A DNA stretch of 64,000 nt from Thermosynechococcaceae cyanobacterium Okahandja (GCA_041530395.1 CP136945.1:1736001-1800000), one strand, 5' to 3'; counted from the stretch's first letter, positions 30,972-41,367 are shown. The notes: generated by a model not told the origin, from the sequence alone. Made by a program: numbers and translations.

Positions 30972-33569
30972 CTACAGGCTGCTTTTGGCCTCCTTCATCG
31001 GTCGGAAGGCAGGGCGACAGGCATCTAGGGAAACCGGCACGGGTTGCACCTGCCAAATGTCTTTGCAGTATTCCGCAATGGTGCGATCGCTAGAGAACTT
31101 GCCCATCCGCGCCACATTCAAAATAGACATTTGAGTCCAGCGGGCTTTATCACGGAAGGCCTGAGCGGCACGCTGCTGACAATCCACATAGGACTGATAG
31201 TCCGCCAAAAGCATGTACGGGTCGTCATTGAGTAACGAACTAACAATCGGCTCAAACAATCCCGGCTCGCGAGGCGTAAAGTAGTCAGAAATGAGGCTGT
31301 CAATCACCTTTTTCAACATCGGGTTGCTGTGGTAATAATCGCGCGGATTGTAGCCCTCCGCCTTCAAACTCATCACCTCCTGCGCCGTCAAGCCAAAGAG
31401 GAAAAAGTTCTCTGCCCCCACCTCTTGGCGAATCTCGACATTGGCACCATCGAGGGTACCAATGGTCAGCGCCCCGTTTAGGGCAAACTTCATATTACCC
31501 GTGCCCGAAGCTTCCTTGCCGGCGGTGGAAATTTGCTCTGAGAGATCCGCTGCCGGATAGGCAATTTCCCCCAAAGAGACGGAATAGTTGTTGAGAAACA
31601 CCACCTTGAGGCGACCATTGACATCGCTGTCATGGTTCACCATTTCACCGACCGCGTTGATTAGCTTAATCATCATTTTGGCCATGAAATAGCCGGGAGC
31701 CGCCTTGCCACCAAAGATAAACGTGCGCGGCTGCATATCCATACTGGGATTGGCCTTAATTTGCTCGTACAGGGTGATGATGTGCAACACGGCAAGGTGC
31801 TGCCGTTTGTACTCGTGGATGCGCTTAATTTGAATGTCAAATAGGGAGTAGGGATCCACCTCAATTTGATTGTTGCGCCAAATGTACTCCGCTAAGCGCT
31901 CCTTGTTGGCCTGTTTAATCTCTTGCCACTTGGCCTGAAATGCCGGATCAGCCGCATAGGGCTCAAGACCGCGCAATTCGTCTAAGTGAGTAATCCAGCG
32001 ATCGCTGTTGAGGGTGTCGGTAATTAGGCTAGCCAAGCGCGGGTTACTCAGGAGCAGCCAACGGCGGGGAGTAATACCATTGGTCTTGTTCTGGAACTTC
32101 TGGGGATACATTTCATAAAAATCCCGCATCAATTCCTGTTTAATGAGCTCCGTGTGCAGTTCGGCCACGCCGTTAACCGTATGGCTACCGACACAGGCCA
32201 AGTGAGCCATGCGCACCTGCTTAGGGTGTCCCTCTTCAATGAGTGACATACGGGCCAACCGCGCCGTATTGCCCGGATAGCGCTGCCGAATCTCGTTTAG
32301 GAAGCGGTAGTTAATTTCATAAATAATTTCAAGGTGCCGCGGCAGCAGCCGACCAAACAGATCAACCGACCAACGTTCGAGGGCTTCAGCCAAGAGCGTA
32401 TGGTTGGTGTAGGCAAAGGTGCGCTGGGTAATGTCCCACGCTTTTTCCCAAGTCAGTTGGTACTCATCAATGAGCAGGCGCATCAGTTCGGCCACGCCAA
32501 TGGCGGGATGGGTATCGTTAAGCTGAATGGCCACCTTGTCGGGAAAAGCATCAAAGCTGGTGTGCTTGCGCAGGTAAAGGCGAATAATATCCTGCAACGA
32601 GCAGGAGACAAAAAAGTACTGCTGCCGCAGCCGCAGTTCCTTGCCCTGAGGCGTGTTGTCGTTGGGGTAAAGAACCTTGGAAATATTTTCGCTAAAGGTC
32701 TTGTCGGAAACGGCTTGAGTATAGTCCCCGGCATTAAAGACCTGCAAGTTGAAATCTTGGGCCGCACGGGCACTCCAGAGCCGCAGGGTATTGACGTTAT
32801 TTTTGCCGTAGCCGGAAATGGGGGTGTCGTAGGGGGTACCGAGAACCGTGGTTCCGGCAATCCAGCGGACGCGGTAGTGGCCTTGGGGGTCGGTGTAGGC
32901 TTCGGTGTGGCCACCAAACTTAACTTCTACGTTGTAGTCGGGGCGGGCAATTTCCCATGGGTTACCAAAGCGCAGCCAGTTATCGGGGACTTCGTGCTGC
33001 CAGCCGTTGGTAATCACCTGCTCAAAAATGCCGTACTCGTAGCGAATGCCGTAGCCCACCGCCGGAATTTCAAGGGTGGCTAGGGAGTCTAAAAAACAGG
33101 CGGCAAGGCGACCTAAGCCCCCATTGCCAAGGCCGGGTTCCGGTTCCCGCTCCATGAGTTCCCCCAAGTCAAGGCCAAACTCGGCCATGGCCTGCTTGGT
33201 TTGCTCGTAAAGACCGACGTTAATCAGGTTATTGAGGAGCAGTCGCCCAATTAAAAACTCTGCCGACAGGTAATAAACCACTTTGGCATCCTGCTCAAAG
33301 TAGGTTTGGGCGGTTTTAATGCGGCGGTGTAGCAGGCGATCGCGCACCGTGTAAGCCAGTGCCATGAAGTAATCGTAGGGAGTCGCAAACGTGGCATCCT
33401 TGCCCTGAATGTAGTGCAGATTATCCACAAAGGCTCGCTTTAGGGTTTGCACCGTCATACCCGTGCGATCGCTCTCGATAAAGAGATCACAATGCTCAGC
33501 GGCAGCCGTGGACACAGACTGATGAACAGGGTTAGAGGCGTGACCGTTGGAATTGGAGGAATTACTCAT
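30972..33569 (-). CDS. glgP: glycogen phosphorylase
   Basis: 865 residues, normal length. Family motifs: EPGLGNGGLGRLAACFLDSL, NDTHPAIGVAELMR and the PLP-lysine region EASGTGNMKFALNGALTIGT. The enzyme releases glucose-1-phosphate from glycogen stored during the day. The N-terminal 25 residues are a Ser/Asn-rich extension. It is a single-gene unit; the 145 bp upstream to hemL are AT-rich and likely hold its promoter. Confidence 0.95.
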   Translation of the reverse strand: MSNSSNSNGHASNPVHQSVSTAAAEHCDLFIESDRTGMTVQTLKRAFVDNLHYIQGKDATFATPYDYFMALAYTVRDRLLHRRIKTAQTYFEQDAKVVYYLSAEFLIGRLLLNNLINVGLYEQTKQAMAEFGLDLGELMEREPEPGLGNGGLGRLAACFLDSLATLEIPAVGYGIRYEYGIFEQVITNGWQHEVPDNWLRFGNPWEIARPDYNVEVKFGGHTEAYTDPQGHYRVRWIAGTTVLGTPYDTPISGYGKNNVNTLRLWSARAAQDFNLQVFNAGDYTQAVSDKTFSENISKVLYPNDNTPQGKELRLRQQYFFVSCSLQDIIRLYLRKHTSFDAFPDKVAIQLNDTHPAIGVAELMRLLIDEYQLTWEKAWDITQRTFAYTNHTLLAEALERWSVDLFGRLLPRHLEIIYEINYRFLNEIRQRYPGNTARLARMSLIEEGHPKQVRMAHLACVGSHTVNGVAELHTELIKQELMRDFYEMYPQKFQNKTNGITPRRWLLLSNPRLASLITDTLNSDRWITHLDELRGLEPYAADPAFQAKWQEIKQANKERLAEYIWRNNQIEVDPYSLFDIQIKRIHEYKRQHLAVLHIITLYEQIKANPSMDMQPRTFIFGGKAAPGYFMAKMMIKLINAVGEMVNHDSDVNGRLKVVFLNNYSVSLGEIAYPAADLSEQISTAGKEASGTGNMKFALNGALTIGTLDGANVEIRQEVGAENFFLFGLTAQEVMSLKAEGYNPRDYYHSNPMLKKVIDSLISDYFTPREPGLFEPIVSSLLNDDPYMLLADYQSYVDCQQRAAQAFRDKARWTQMSILNVARMGKFSSDRTIAEYCKDIWQVQPVPVSLDACRPAFRPMKEAKSSL

Positions 33570-33714
33570 GCAAACACTGGCTCTAAAGGAATCGGAAATA
33601 ACTTAACTTAAGGTTAATACAGATTCGCTAAATGTACATTAGATTACCAGTACGCAAATTTTAATAATCAATTTACCTTCCGTTGCATGGTGATTCTGTT
33701 GTCTAGAACCCATA

Positions 33715-35019
33715 TCAAAGTTGACTGAGAACCGTGCGGGCGGCGGCAATTGTCCGGTCAATATCGGCCTCCGTATGAGCAAGGGAGGTAAAGCCCGCTT
33801 CAAACTGCGATGGCGCAAGGTAAATGCCCTGCTCCAGCATCCCGCGATGAAAGGCGGCAAATTTTTGCAAGTCGGCAGCTTTCGCCTGCTCGTAGTTGGT
33901 TACCGGCCCAGCGGTGAAAAAGAGGCCAAACATGCCACTAATGTGACCACCGCAGACGGGATGACCAAACTCTTGGGCGGCACTGAGGAGGCCATTGATG
34001 AGTTTGCCCGTAAGCTGATCAAGCTGGGCGTAGGTGCCCGGACGACTCAGCAATTCAAGGGTTTTAATGCCAGCGGTCATGGCCAAGGGGTTCCCCGACA
34101 GGGTTCCCGCTTGATACACAGGGCCTGCGGGTGCCACCATTTTCATGATCTCGGCTCGACCCCCGTAGGCACCCACCGGCAGCCCCCCGCCAATCACCTT
34201 GCCTAGGGTAGTGAGGTCGGGGGTGACCCCGAATTTTTCTTGGGCACCACCGTAGGCAATCCGGAACCCGGTCATCACCTCATCAAAGACCAGTAGGGCA
34301 CCATACTGCTGGGTGAGTTCCCGCAACCCCTCTAAAAAGCCAGCATCAGGGGGAATAAACCCGGCATTGCCCACGACGGGTTCTAAAATAACCCCGGCAA
34401 TCTCGTCTGGGTACGCTTGGAACAGGCGACTGACGGCTTCTAGGTCATTATACGGGGCAGTAAGGGTCGCGGCAGTGGTGGCTTTAGGCACCCCCGGGGA
34501 GTCCGGCAGGCCAAGGGTGGCCACCCCTGAACCGGCTTTCACCAAAAACATATCCGCGTGGCCGTGGTAGCAGCCTTCAAACTTAATGACTTTTTCCCGC
34601 TGGGTGTAGGCGCGCATGAGGCGCAGCACCGCCATACAGGCTTCTGTGCCCGAGTTCACAAAGCGCACCATTTCAACGCTGGGAACCGCCGCGATCACCA
34701 TTTCGGCCAAAATATTTTCCAAGACACAGGGAGCGCCAAAGCTGGTGCCTTTTTCAAGGGCACGGTGGAGTGCCTCAATCACGTCAGGGTGGGCATGGCC
34801 GACAATAGCAGGCCCCCAAGAGCCGACGTAGTCAATGTACTGGTTGCCATCCACATCCCAGATGTGGGCACCTTTGACGTGATCAAAGACAATGGGCTGA
34901 CCGCCAACGGATTTGAAGGCGCGCACGGGCGAACTCACCCCGCCGGGCATGAGTTTCTGGGCAGCAGCAAAAATTTCCTGTGATTTGGTGGTTTGCAAAG
35001 CAGTGGTGGTCAACGTCAA
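33715..35019 (-). CDS. hemL: glutamate-1-semialdehyde 2,1-aminomutase
   Basis: 434 residues. PLP-binding Lys in [18 protein letters not shown], and [50 protein letters not shown] are diagnostic for HemL. It makes 5-aminolevulinate, the precursor of haem, chlorophyll and bilins. It is a single gene facing away from the DUF3119 gene. Confidence 0.95.
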   Translation of the reverse strand: MTLTTTALQTTKSQEIFAAAQKLMPGGVSSPVRAFKSVGGQPIVFDHVKGAHIWDVDGNQYIDYVGSWGPAIVGHAHPDVIEALHRALEKGTSFGAPCVLENILAEMVIAAVPSVEMVRFVNSGTEACMAVLRLMRAYTQREKVIKFEGCYHGHADMFLVKAGSGVATLGLPDSPGVPKATTAATLTAPYNDLEAVSRLFQAYPDEIAGVILEPVVGNAGFIPPDAGFLEGLRELTQQYGALLVFDEVMTGFRIAYGGAQEKFGVTPDLTTLGKVIGGGLPVGAYGGRAEIMKMVAPAGPVYQAGTLSGNPLAMTAGIKTLELLSRPGTYAQLDQLTGKLINGLLSAAQEFGHPVCGGHISGMFGLFFTAGPVTNYEQAKAADLQKFAAFHRGMLEQGIYLAPSQFEAGFTSLAHTEADIDRTIAAARTVLSQL

Positions 35020-35140
35020 CTCCCTTCAAGCATTGGGCTGCTCGACTTATTATAAGCAATCGCCTGTCCCCTGCTCTAGGCGGAATTCCGTTGCATTTGT
35101 TTACAATTAACCCATAGCCGTTCTGCTGGAGGGAGAGGTG

Positions 35141-35542
35141 ATGCCGACAACCACAATCGCCACCGTACGCTTAGCGCCGTCCTTTGGGGTACCGGTGGCA
35201 GTATTGATCCTGAGCCTGCCGCTGTGGTATGTGCAGTGGTGGCTGGGGCTGCCTATCTCCCTCTTTGCCCTCTTTTTGGCACTGCAGGCGGCAACCCTAC
35301 GGCTGGAATTTACGGCCACTGCCCTTGACATCTATCGCGGCAGCCAGCAAATTCGCCACTTTCCCTATCAGCAGTGGCAGCACTGGGAGGTCTTTTGGCC
35401 GCGCTTACCGATTCTGTTTTATTTTCGTGAGGTCAAGAGTATTCATTTCTTACCGATTCTGTTTGATGGCAAAACTTTAGTACAATGCCTGCAAGAACGC
35501 TGCCCACGTACGGCTTTTATTCCCACGGCTCGCAATGACTGA
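35141..35542 (+). CDS. DUF3119-family protein
   Basis: 133 residues. Two hydrophobic segments at the N-terminus (VAVLILSLPLWYVQWWLGL and ISLFALFLALQAATL), then a soluble PH-like part: LDIYRGSQQIRHFPYQQW, PILFYFREVKSIHFLPILFD. It matches the cyanobacterial/plastid DUF3119 family of unknown function. The ATG at 35141 follows GGAGGGAG. It overlaps the DUF3086 gene by 8 bp, and both are followed closely by plsY and the SbcC-like gene. Confidence 0.75.
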   Translation: MPTTTIATVRLAPSFGVPVAVLILSLPLWYVQWWLGLPISLFALFLALQAATLRLEFTATALDIYRGSQQIRHFPYQQWQHWEVFWPRLPILFYFREVKSIHFLPILFDGKTLVQCLQERCPRTAFIPTARND

Positions 35543-36503
35543 TGATTCCACGTCAATTCCCAAGACAACGACGGCTGCGCCGGACACGGCTGAAGCAGCC
35601 TTAGCGGATCTGACGGCACGGCGGGATGCCCTCAACGCAGAAATTGCTAGCCTTGAGGCGGCATTTCATCGCCTTGCCCACACCCATTTACAGGAGCTAG
35701 AAGAAAAGCACCAGGCGCTACAACTGAGTATTGAGCAGTTAGAGCGACGCAAGGAGCGAATTGAACAGGAACTGCGCCAAAATTTTGTGGGTGCATCCCA
35801 AGAACTGGCAATTCGGGTGCAGGGCTTCAAGGAATTTCTGGTCAACAGTATGCAGGAGTTGGCGGCAACGGTGGAGGAAATGGATCTGCTGCCTAAGGCG
35901 GCACCGGAACCCCCAGCGCCAGTGGCTGAGCCCAGTCCACCACCGAAGCTGGTCTTGGATGAAGGGTTTCAGGAGGAGGCCAGTCGAATTAAGGATCTAC
36001 TGGAGCAGTACCGCACCCATCCCAATTACTATGGCCCACCGTGGCAGTTGCGGCGCACGTTTGAGCCGCTGCATGCGGAGCGGGTGGAAAGTTGGTTTTT
36101 TGATCTGGGGGGGCGGGGGGCGCTACGCTCCCTGCCAAGTCGCCTCCAGAATATCCTTGTGGCCTCGGCCATTATTTCAATTCTGCGGGATTTTTACGGT
36201 GACCTGTTGCGGGTGTTGGTCCTAGCCGATTCACCGGAGCGCTTAGGGGACTGGCGGCGCGGCCTACAGGATTGCTTGGGCATCAACCGCCAAGATTTTG
36301 GTCCTGAGCAGGGGGTGGCCCTCTTTGAGTCGGCGGATGCGCTGGCGTTCCGCGCCGATCGCCTCGAGCAGGAGGACTACCTGCCCCTAATTTTAATTGA
36401 TGACTCCCTGGAGCAGGTGAGTTTATCCCTGCTGCAATACCCACTCCTGCTGGGTTTTGCCCCTGAACCCCAATTGCGGCGCAGCAATGAATTTTTTGAA
36501 TAG
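35535..36503 (+). CDS. DUF3086-family protein with coiled coil
   Basis: 322 residues. Residues 20-110 are a long coiled coil (LTARRDALNAEIASLEAAFH and following). A Pro-rich linker near 125-140 leads to a conserved C-terminal domain with YRTHPNYYGPPWQLRRTFE and RVESWFFDLGGRGALRSLPS. This is DUF3086, restricted to cyanobacteria. Function unknown. The arrangement suggests a cytoplasmic scaffold. Confidence 0.75.
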   Translation: MTDDSTSIPKTTTAAPDTAEAALADLTARRDALNAEIASLEAAFHRLAHTHLQELEEKHQALQLSIEQLERRKERIEQELRQNFVGASQELAIRVQGFKEFLVNSMQELAATVEEMDLLPKAAPEPPAPVAEPSPPPKLVLDEGFQEEASRIKDLLEQYRTHPNYYGPPWQLRRTFEPLHAERVESWFFDLGGRGALRSLPSRLQNILVASAIISILRDFYGDLLRVLVLADSPERLGDWRRGLQDCLGINRQDFGPEQGVALFESADALAFRADRLEQEDYLPLILIDDSLEQVSLSLLQYPLLLGFAPEPQLRRSNEFFE

Positions 36504-36512
36504 GAGGCATCG

Positions 36513-37145
36513 GTGACCACTGCTGTCATTCTTGGGTGCATGGCCTTGGTCAGCTACCTGCTCGGCTCGATTCCCACCGGCTATTGGCTGGCTCGATCGC
36601 TACGGGGCATTGATATTCGCGAGCATGGCTCTGGCTCCACTGGGGCTACGAATGTGTTGCGGGTGGTGGGTAAAGGGCCGGGGCTGTTGACGTTTGTGGT
36701 GGATGTCCTGAAGGGCACAGGGGCGGTGCTGATGGGCCGCTGGTTGTTTGGCCAGCCCTGGAGTGGGGTGCCAGCGGCTTGGGCGGACTACTGCCTGTTG
36801 GCGATCGCCCTGATTGCGGTGATCGGCCACAGTAAACCCATTTGGCTGGGATGGCGGGGGGGCAAATCCGTGGCCACCAGTTTGGGGGTGCTGTTGGCGC
36901 TCAATTGGCCGACGGCTCTAGCCAGCTTTGGCGTGTTTCTTGTGGTCTTGGCCTTCAGCCGTATTGTCTCCCTTGGCTCGATTATTGCTGCTTTATCGCT
37001 GCCGGTATGGTTTTGGGTGTTTACCGGCTCGCTGCCGTTTGTGGGTTTTAGCCTCTTGGCCAGTGCCTTTGTCATCTGGCGGCATCAGAGTAATATCCAA
37101 CGCCTGCTCTCAGGAACGGAACCACGGTTGGGGGCATCCTCCTAG
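36513..37145 (+). CDS. plsY: glycerol-3-phosphate acyltransferase PlsY
   Basis: 210 residues from a GTG start (36513). Five membrane segments with the three cytosolic motifs: SYLLGSIPTGYWLAR, GSGSTGATNVLR and GHSKPIWLGWRGGKSVATSLG. It transfers acyl from acyl-phosphate to glycerol-3-phosphate, the first step of phospholipid synthesis. It starts 9 bp after the DUF3086 gene. Confidence 0.95.
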   Translation: MTTAVILGCMALVSYLLGSIPTGYWLARSLRGIDIREHGSGSTGATNVLRVVGKGPGLLTFVVDVLKGTGAVLMGRWLFGQPWSGVPAAWADYCLLAIALIAVIGHSKPIWLGWRGGKSVATSLGVLLALNWPTALASFGVFLVVLAFSRIVSLGSIIAALSLPVWFWVFTGSLPFVGFSLLASAFVIWRHQSNIQRLLSGTEPRLGASS

Positions 37146-37154
37146 GGGGTCAGC

Positions 37155-39914
37155 GTGTACATTCAACGGCTGACGCTGAGGAATTTTAAGACCCATCGCG
37201 ATCGCAGCGTGGACTTTTTGCCTGGGGTTAATGTGATTTGTGGCGAGAATGGTGCGGGCAAAACAAGTCTATTAGAAGCCATTGCCTGGGTGCTGTTTGA
37301 TGCCACCTCCGGTTATGGGGCTGGCTTTAACAAGGTCATTATTCGCAAGGGCGCTACCGAAGCGGAGGCCACCGTCCAGTTTATTTCGGCGGTGGATGGG
37401 CGCTCGTACCTTGTCAAACGCAGTACCCGCCGCGGCTACAGTATCTTTGATCCCCAATTACAGGCGGTGCTCCTCTCGGATCGCGCAGAGGTTCAGCAAT
37501 GGCTTAAGGAGCATTTGGGGGTCAGTCGTTCCTTATCGCTTAAGGATCTGTTTGAGCAGGTGATTGGCATCCCCCAAGGGATGATGACGGCTGATTTTCT
37601 CAACTCCCCTGCCCAGCGCCGTGCCATTTTTGAACCGATTTTGCAGGTGAACGACTACCGCCAAGCCTACGAGGCGGCCTTGGCCTTAGTCCAGTACTCC
37701 CAAGCCCGTTTACAGGCTCTACGGGAAACCATTGCCCGCCACGAGCAGGAACTGGCACAGCGGCAGGACTACGCCGCTAAGGCCACGGCACTGGCGGCTG
37801 AACTTGCCCAAGACTACCAAGCGCGGGATCGGTTGGCGCAAGCCCTGCAGGAGCTAGCCCAGGAGCGGGACAGCCTCGCCGCCGCCGCCGCCACCCTAGA
37901 CCGCTTGCGTCAGGAACGGCAACAGGTGGAACGGCAACTGGAGCAACAGGCCCAACTGCGGCGCGATCGCCAACGGCAACTGGCGGCAGCCCAACTCAGT
38001 CAAACCCGCTGCCAAGAGCACCAAGACACCTACGATCGCTATCGCCACCAGCAACAGGTCCTGCACACCCTTGAGCAAGAGCTACGGCAGCGCATCCCTC
38101 TAGAGCAGCGGCTTCGCCAGCTAGAGGAGGCTCAGCAGCAAACCGCAACTCAACTGGCCCGACTGGAGGCGGAACGCCAGGCGATCGCCACCATTGATGC
38201 CCAACTGGCGGCGCTGGCTCCCCAAATTGCTACAGCAGAACGCCTTGAGGCCGAACTGGCCGCTAGCCAAGCGCAACTGCGGCAGGCCGAACAGGCCGCC
38301 CAAGACCTTGCCCATCTCGAACAGCAGCAGCAGCGTGCCCACGCACGCCTTGCCGAACTCGAACAGCAACTGGCCACCCTTGAGGCGCAACGCCCCCTTG
38401 CGGCCACCTTAACGGCCAAACAGCAGGAGCGGGATCGGCTCCAAGCCCAGTTCAACCACGCCACCGCCGCCCGTGCCTTTGCGGCAACCCTTGCTCCCCT
38501 TGTTAACCGCGCCACCGCCCAAGCAACGAGCACTGAGACCCTCACTCGCCAAGCCCTAGAAGCCCTGACGGCGGCCCGCGACCTTGCCCTGCTCACCCCC
38601 ACTGTGGACTTGGGGTTACAGGCCTTGCAACAGTTGAGCGCCAACCATCAGGAATTGCTCGCGCACCTACAGGAGCTCCTCTATAGCCTTGAGGCAGATT
38701 CACCGGAACATCTGCTTCCGCTGCTAGAGCGCCTTGATGCAGAAATTGCCGCCGCCACCAGTGCCGAGCGCGCCCTCCAGCAATGGCCTCCCTTAGCCGC
38801 TGAAAAAGCACGCCTAGAGGCACATTTGGCCGACCTTGGCGATCGCCAGCAGCAGCTTGCCCCCCTTGGCCACCAGTTAGCAGCCCTACAACGGCAATGC
38901 ACTGACCTTGCGGCAGATTTAGAGGCACTAGGCCACCCCCGCGCCCAGCAACGGATACTGATCGAGCAACAGCAGGCGGCACCAAAGCTTGAAACAGCGA
39001 TCCAACAACTACAACAGCAGCACACTCAACGTCAACAGGAGCTTGCCCCCCTCTACGAGCAACGCCAGCACTATCAAACCCTTGAGCAGCAGCGACAAGC
39101 CCTCAGCCATGAACTAGCCGCCTTAGAGTACGGCTACCAAACCTACCTTCAGCACCAGCAGCAGGCCAGCCAAATAGGGGCTTATCAGGCGGCTCTGGAA
39201 GAGGCAGACACCACCTACGCAGCCCTACAGGCCACTCGTACCGCCTTAGAGCAGGAGTATCAAATACAGTTGCAGCGGGTTGATAGCGAACGGCTGAAGG
39301 AGGTCAGCGATCGCTACGCGCACCTACAGCAGCAGTACCAGAGCCTGCTGGGGGCAATTCCCGAAAAGGAAAAACAATACCAGAGTTATACCGCGCTCCT
39401 ACAGCACCTTGACACCGTTGCCCAAGAGCTAGAGCGCACGCAGCAGCACCTGAGCCGCTCTCAACAGCGTCATCACTTTATTGAAACGGCGCGCGAGATT
39501 TATCGCCAAAGCGGCCCGCGGGTGAGTGAAGCGTACTTACACCGCATTTCCCACACAGCGGATCGCCTCTTTCGTGAGCTGCTCAACCGCCCGGATGTGG
39601 CGCTGCGGTGGCTGCCCGACTACGATATCCAAGTGAATGAAGGGGGGTACTGGCGCAGCTTTAGAAGCTTATCTGGCGGTGAGCAGATGTGTGCCGCCCT
39701 TGCGGTGCGCCTTGCCCTACTGCGAATTTTAGCGGCAACCGATATTGCCTTTTTTGACGAACCCACCACCAACATGGATCAAGAACGGCGGCAACAACTG
39801 GCCGAAAGCCTTGCCAACCTCAAAAGTTTCCGGCAGCTATTTGTCATTAGTCACGATGAAACCTTTGCCGCCCTCACAGAACATACCATCCACCTAGAGC
39901 GAGACACCGCCTAG
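37155..39914 (+). CDS. SbcC/Rad50-like SMC-type ATPase without zinc hook
   Basis: 919 residues from GTG at 37155. Walker A GENGAGKTSLLEAI (residues 33-46), then about 600 residues of coiled coil very rich in Gln, Ala, Leu and Glu, then signature FRSLSGGEQMCAALAVRLAL and Walker B DIAFFDEPTTNMD. SbcC/Rad50 proteins process DNA ends with the SbcD/Mre11 nuclease. The CxxC zinc hook that normally sits in the middle of the coil is not present. No sbcD is adjacent. It follows plsY by 9 bp. Confidence 0.8.
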   Translation: MYIQRLTLRNFKTHRDRSVDFLPGVNVICGENGAGKTSLLEAIAWVLFDATSGYGAGFNKVIIRKGATEAEATVQFISAVDGRSYLVKRSTRRGYSIFDPQLQAVLLSDRAEVQQWLKEHLGVSRSLSLKDLFEQVIGIPQGMMTADFLNSPAQRRAIFEPILQVNDYRQAYEAALALVQYSQARLQALRETIARHEQELAQRQDYAAKATALAAELAQDYQARDRLAQALQELAQERDSLAAAAATLDRLRQERQQVERQLEQQAQLRRDRQRQLAAAQLSQTRCQEHQDTYDRYRHQQQVLHTLEQELRQRIPLEQRLRQLEEAQQQTATQLARLEAERQAIATIDAQLAALAPQIATAERLEAELAASQAQLRQAEQAAQDLAHLEQQQQRAHARLAELEQQLATLEAQRPLAATLTAKQQERDRLQAQFNHATAARAFAATLAPLVNRATAQATSTETLTRQALEALTAARDLALLTPTVDLGLQALQQLSANHQELLAHLQELLYSLEADSPEHLLPLLERLDAEIAAATSAERALQQWPPLAAEKARLEAHLADLGDRQQQLAPLGHQLAALQRQCTDLAADLEALGHPRAQQRILIEQQQAAPKLETAIQQLQQQHTQRQQELAPLYEQRQHYQTLEQQRQALSHELAALEYGYQTYLQHQQQASQIGAYQAALEEADTTYAALQATRTALEQEYQIQLQRVDSERLKEVSDRYAHLQQQYQSLLGAIPEKEKQYQSYTALLQHLDTVAQELERTQQHLSRSQQRHHFIETAREIYRQSGPRVSEAYLHRISHTADRLFRELLNRPDVALRWLPDYDIQVNEGGYWRSFRSLSGGEQMCAALAVRLALLRILAATDIAFFDEPTTNMDQERRQQLAESLANLKSFRQLFVISHDETFAALTEHTIHLERDTA

Positions 39915-40048
39915 GCATACGCCGTATGCAGCGCCCACCAAATCAGTGCCGCAATAAACCCCAGAATAAGAACTGCCGATGCCGCAATCATCAGCGGGCT
40001 ATCTGCGCCTTCAAACTTCATAATGCCGCGATTAAAGTCTGTAGCCAT
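39911..40048 (-). CDS. small single-span membrane protein, 45 aa
   Basis: Translation begins MATDFNRGIMKFEGADSP, followed by one hydrophobic helix (LMIAASAVLILGFIAALIWW). It ends ALHTAYA. GGAGTG lies 8 bp ahead of the ATG. The pattern (short soluble N-terminus, one helix) is that of a conserved cyanobacterial thylakoid-type small protein. It reminds me of the photosystem II-associated Psb35 (Ssl2148) family, but I am not certain. Its stop overlaps the stop of the convergent SbcC-like gene. Confidence 0.7.
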   Translation of the reverse strand: MATDFNRGIMKFEGADSPLMIAASAVLILGFIAALIWWALHTAYA

Positions 40049-40223
40049 AGGAAGACACTCCAAGCACGGTTTTATCCAGATCAATTGTAGGCAGCTTTTT
40101 TCCGGTTCGGTGGTAGCTGTTGCAACCTGTTACGATTTTTCAGGCTCATGACGCTTCCCGTCCGGCAGTGGCCTCTTCGATCCCCAGACTCAAATCTTAA
40201 GATTTGTCAATGGTTCATTTGCT

Positions 40224-40239
40224 TGTGATCTATATCACA
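40224..40239. promoter_or_regulatory. CRP-type binding site
   Basis: TGTGATCTATATCACA, a perfect TGTGA-N6-TCACA palindrome, the site of cyanobacterial cAMP receptor protein (SyCRP1). It lies 176 bp from both divergent genes. A second smaller dyad GTGAGATCAC follows at about 40250. Confidence 0.75.
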
Positions 40240-40415
40240 GCGAGTCGGCGTGAGATCACGCAAAGGTAAAGGTAGATGGATAGCCTAGGCCACTTTTACA
40301 AGTGTCAGTGTTTTTGGGGTTGATGACCGGCAGCGCCTTGGAAGGCTCGTAAAGGTTCGAAGGTAGCGTTTTGTCCTTGGCCGCGGCTGTTGTGGATTAA
40401 CGGGGGATAGATCAA

Positions 40416-41150
40416 ATGCACAGCTTGGCACAAGAGCGCCACGTTTTAATTTTGAATTTGGTGGGCGGGCGACGCGCGATTGCCCTTGAGGCCGCCGCCT
40501 ACTCCTTAGGACGCGATGAGAGCAACGCCATTGTCCTCGACTTTGAGACGGTATCGCGGCAGCACGCCATCTTGTTGCGGGTGCCAGTCCCCGGTACCAC
40601 CAACTACCGCTATCGCCTTGTGGATGGTAACGCCAATGGCAAACCCAGCACCAATGGCACCTTTGTCAATGGCAAACGCATTTCCAGCCATGAGTTGCAC
40701 CACGGCGATGTCATTCTCTTTGGTCGTAAAGCCAAAGCCTCTTACATGATGGTCTCTATGGCCGACACCGAGTTTAGCCAGTACCTGCAATCCATTGACT
40801 TCCAAAGCATTAAATCGGATCTGCGCGGTGCCAAGGAAACCTTGGTGGGCATGGAACTGAGTGGCGAGTTACGCCGTCCCCCGAGTCGGGAGTTGGTCGG
40901 AGCCGCCAAAACCGCTCTCGGTGCAGACCCCGAACCCGCCAAGCCCATCGCCAAAGACACACTGGCCAGTGAGGCGGGCGCAGACTCCGGCCAAGCCAAT
41001 AAGGCAACGGTGCACGAACCCTCGCACCACCCGGCCTTGGGGTGGATGATCGGCCTCGGGGCGATCGCCATCGTGGTGGCCGCTATTTTTGCCGGTGCCT
41101 ACCTGCGTCCTTCTGACCCGCCACCAGCACCCCCTACCCAAGCCTCATAG
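40416..41150 (+). CDS. FHA-domain protein with C-terminal membrane anchor
   Basis: 244 residues. Residues 25-110 are a forkhead-associated domain: YSLGRDESNAIVLDF, TVSRQHAIL, STNGTFVNGKRI and LHHGDVILFG, which bind phosphothreonine. A linker follows (residues 120-205), then one membrane helix (ALGWMIGLGAIAIVVAAIF) and a Pro-rich end. It probably recruits a phosphorylated partner to the membrane. It may be under CRP control because of the site at 40224. Confidence 0.8.
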   Translation: MHSLAQERHVLILNLVGGRRAIALEAAAYSLGRDESNAIVLDFETVSRQHAILLRVPVPGTTNYRYRLVDGNANGKPSTNGTFVNGKRISSHELHHGDVILFGRKAKASYMMVSMADTEFSQYLQSIDFQSIKSDLRGAKETLVGMELSGELRRPPSRELVGAAKTALGADPEPAKPIAKDTLASEAGADSGQANKATVHEPSHHPALGWMIGLGAIAIVVAAIFAGAYLRPSDPPPAPPTQAS

Positions 41151-41367
41151 GGCACTATAGATTATAGATTAAGTATTTCTGAGCTTTCCGCTACAGATGA
41201 ATTGATAGTTTAGGTGGCTGACAAGGAAGGTGTTGTGCCGCTAAAATAGTGGTTGGCAAGCAATCTGTCTAAAACGACAATGACTGTATAGCAACCCCCT
41301 ATTTATAAACAGTCAATCGTAGCCATTAGACTCGTTGTGTCAACGGCCAGTTTTTAGGAGAACACGA

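Noticed and set aside
32334-33083. 249-codon plus-strand frame inside glgP
   Set aside because: It is antisense to the highly conserved glycogen phosphorylase and has no recognisable product.
38150-38644. Minus-strand Ser/Arg/Ala-rich frames in the SbcC-like gene
   Set aside because: They mirror the Gln/Ala/Leu-rich coiled coil on the coding strand.
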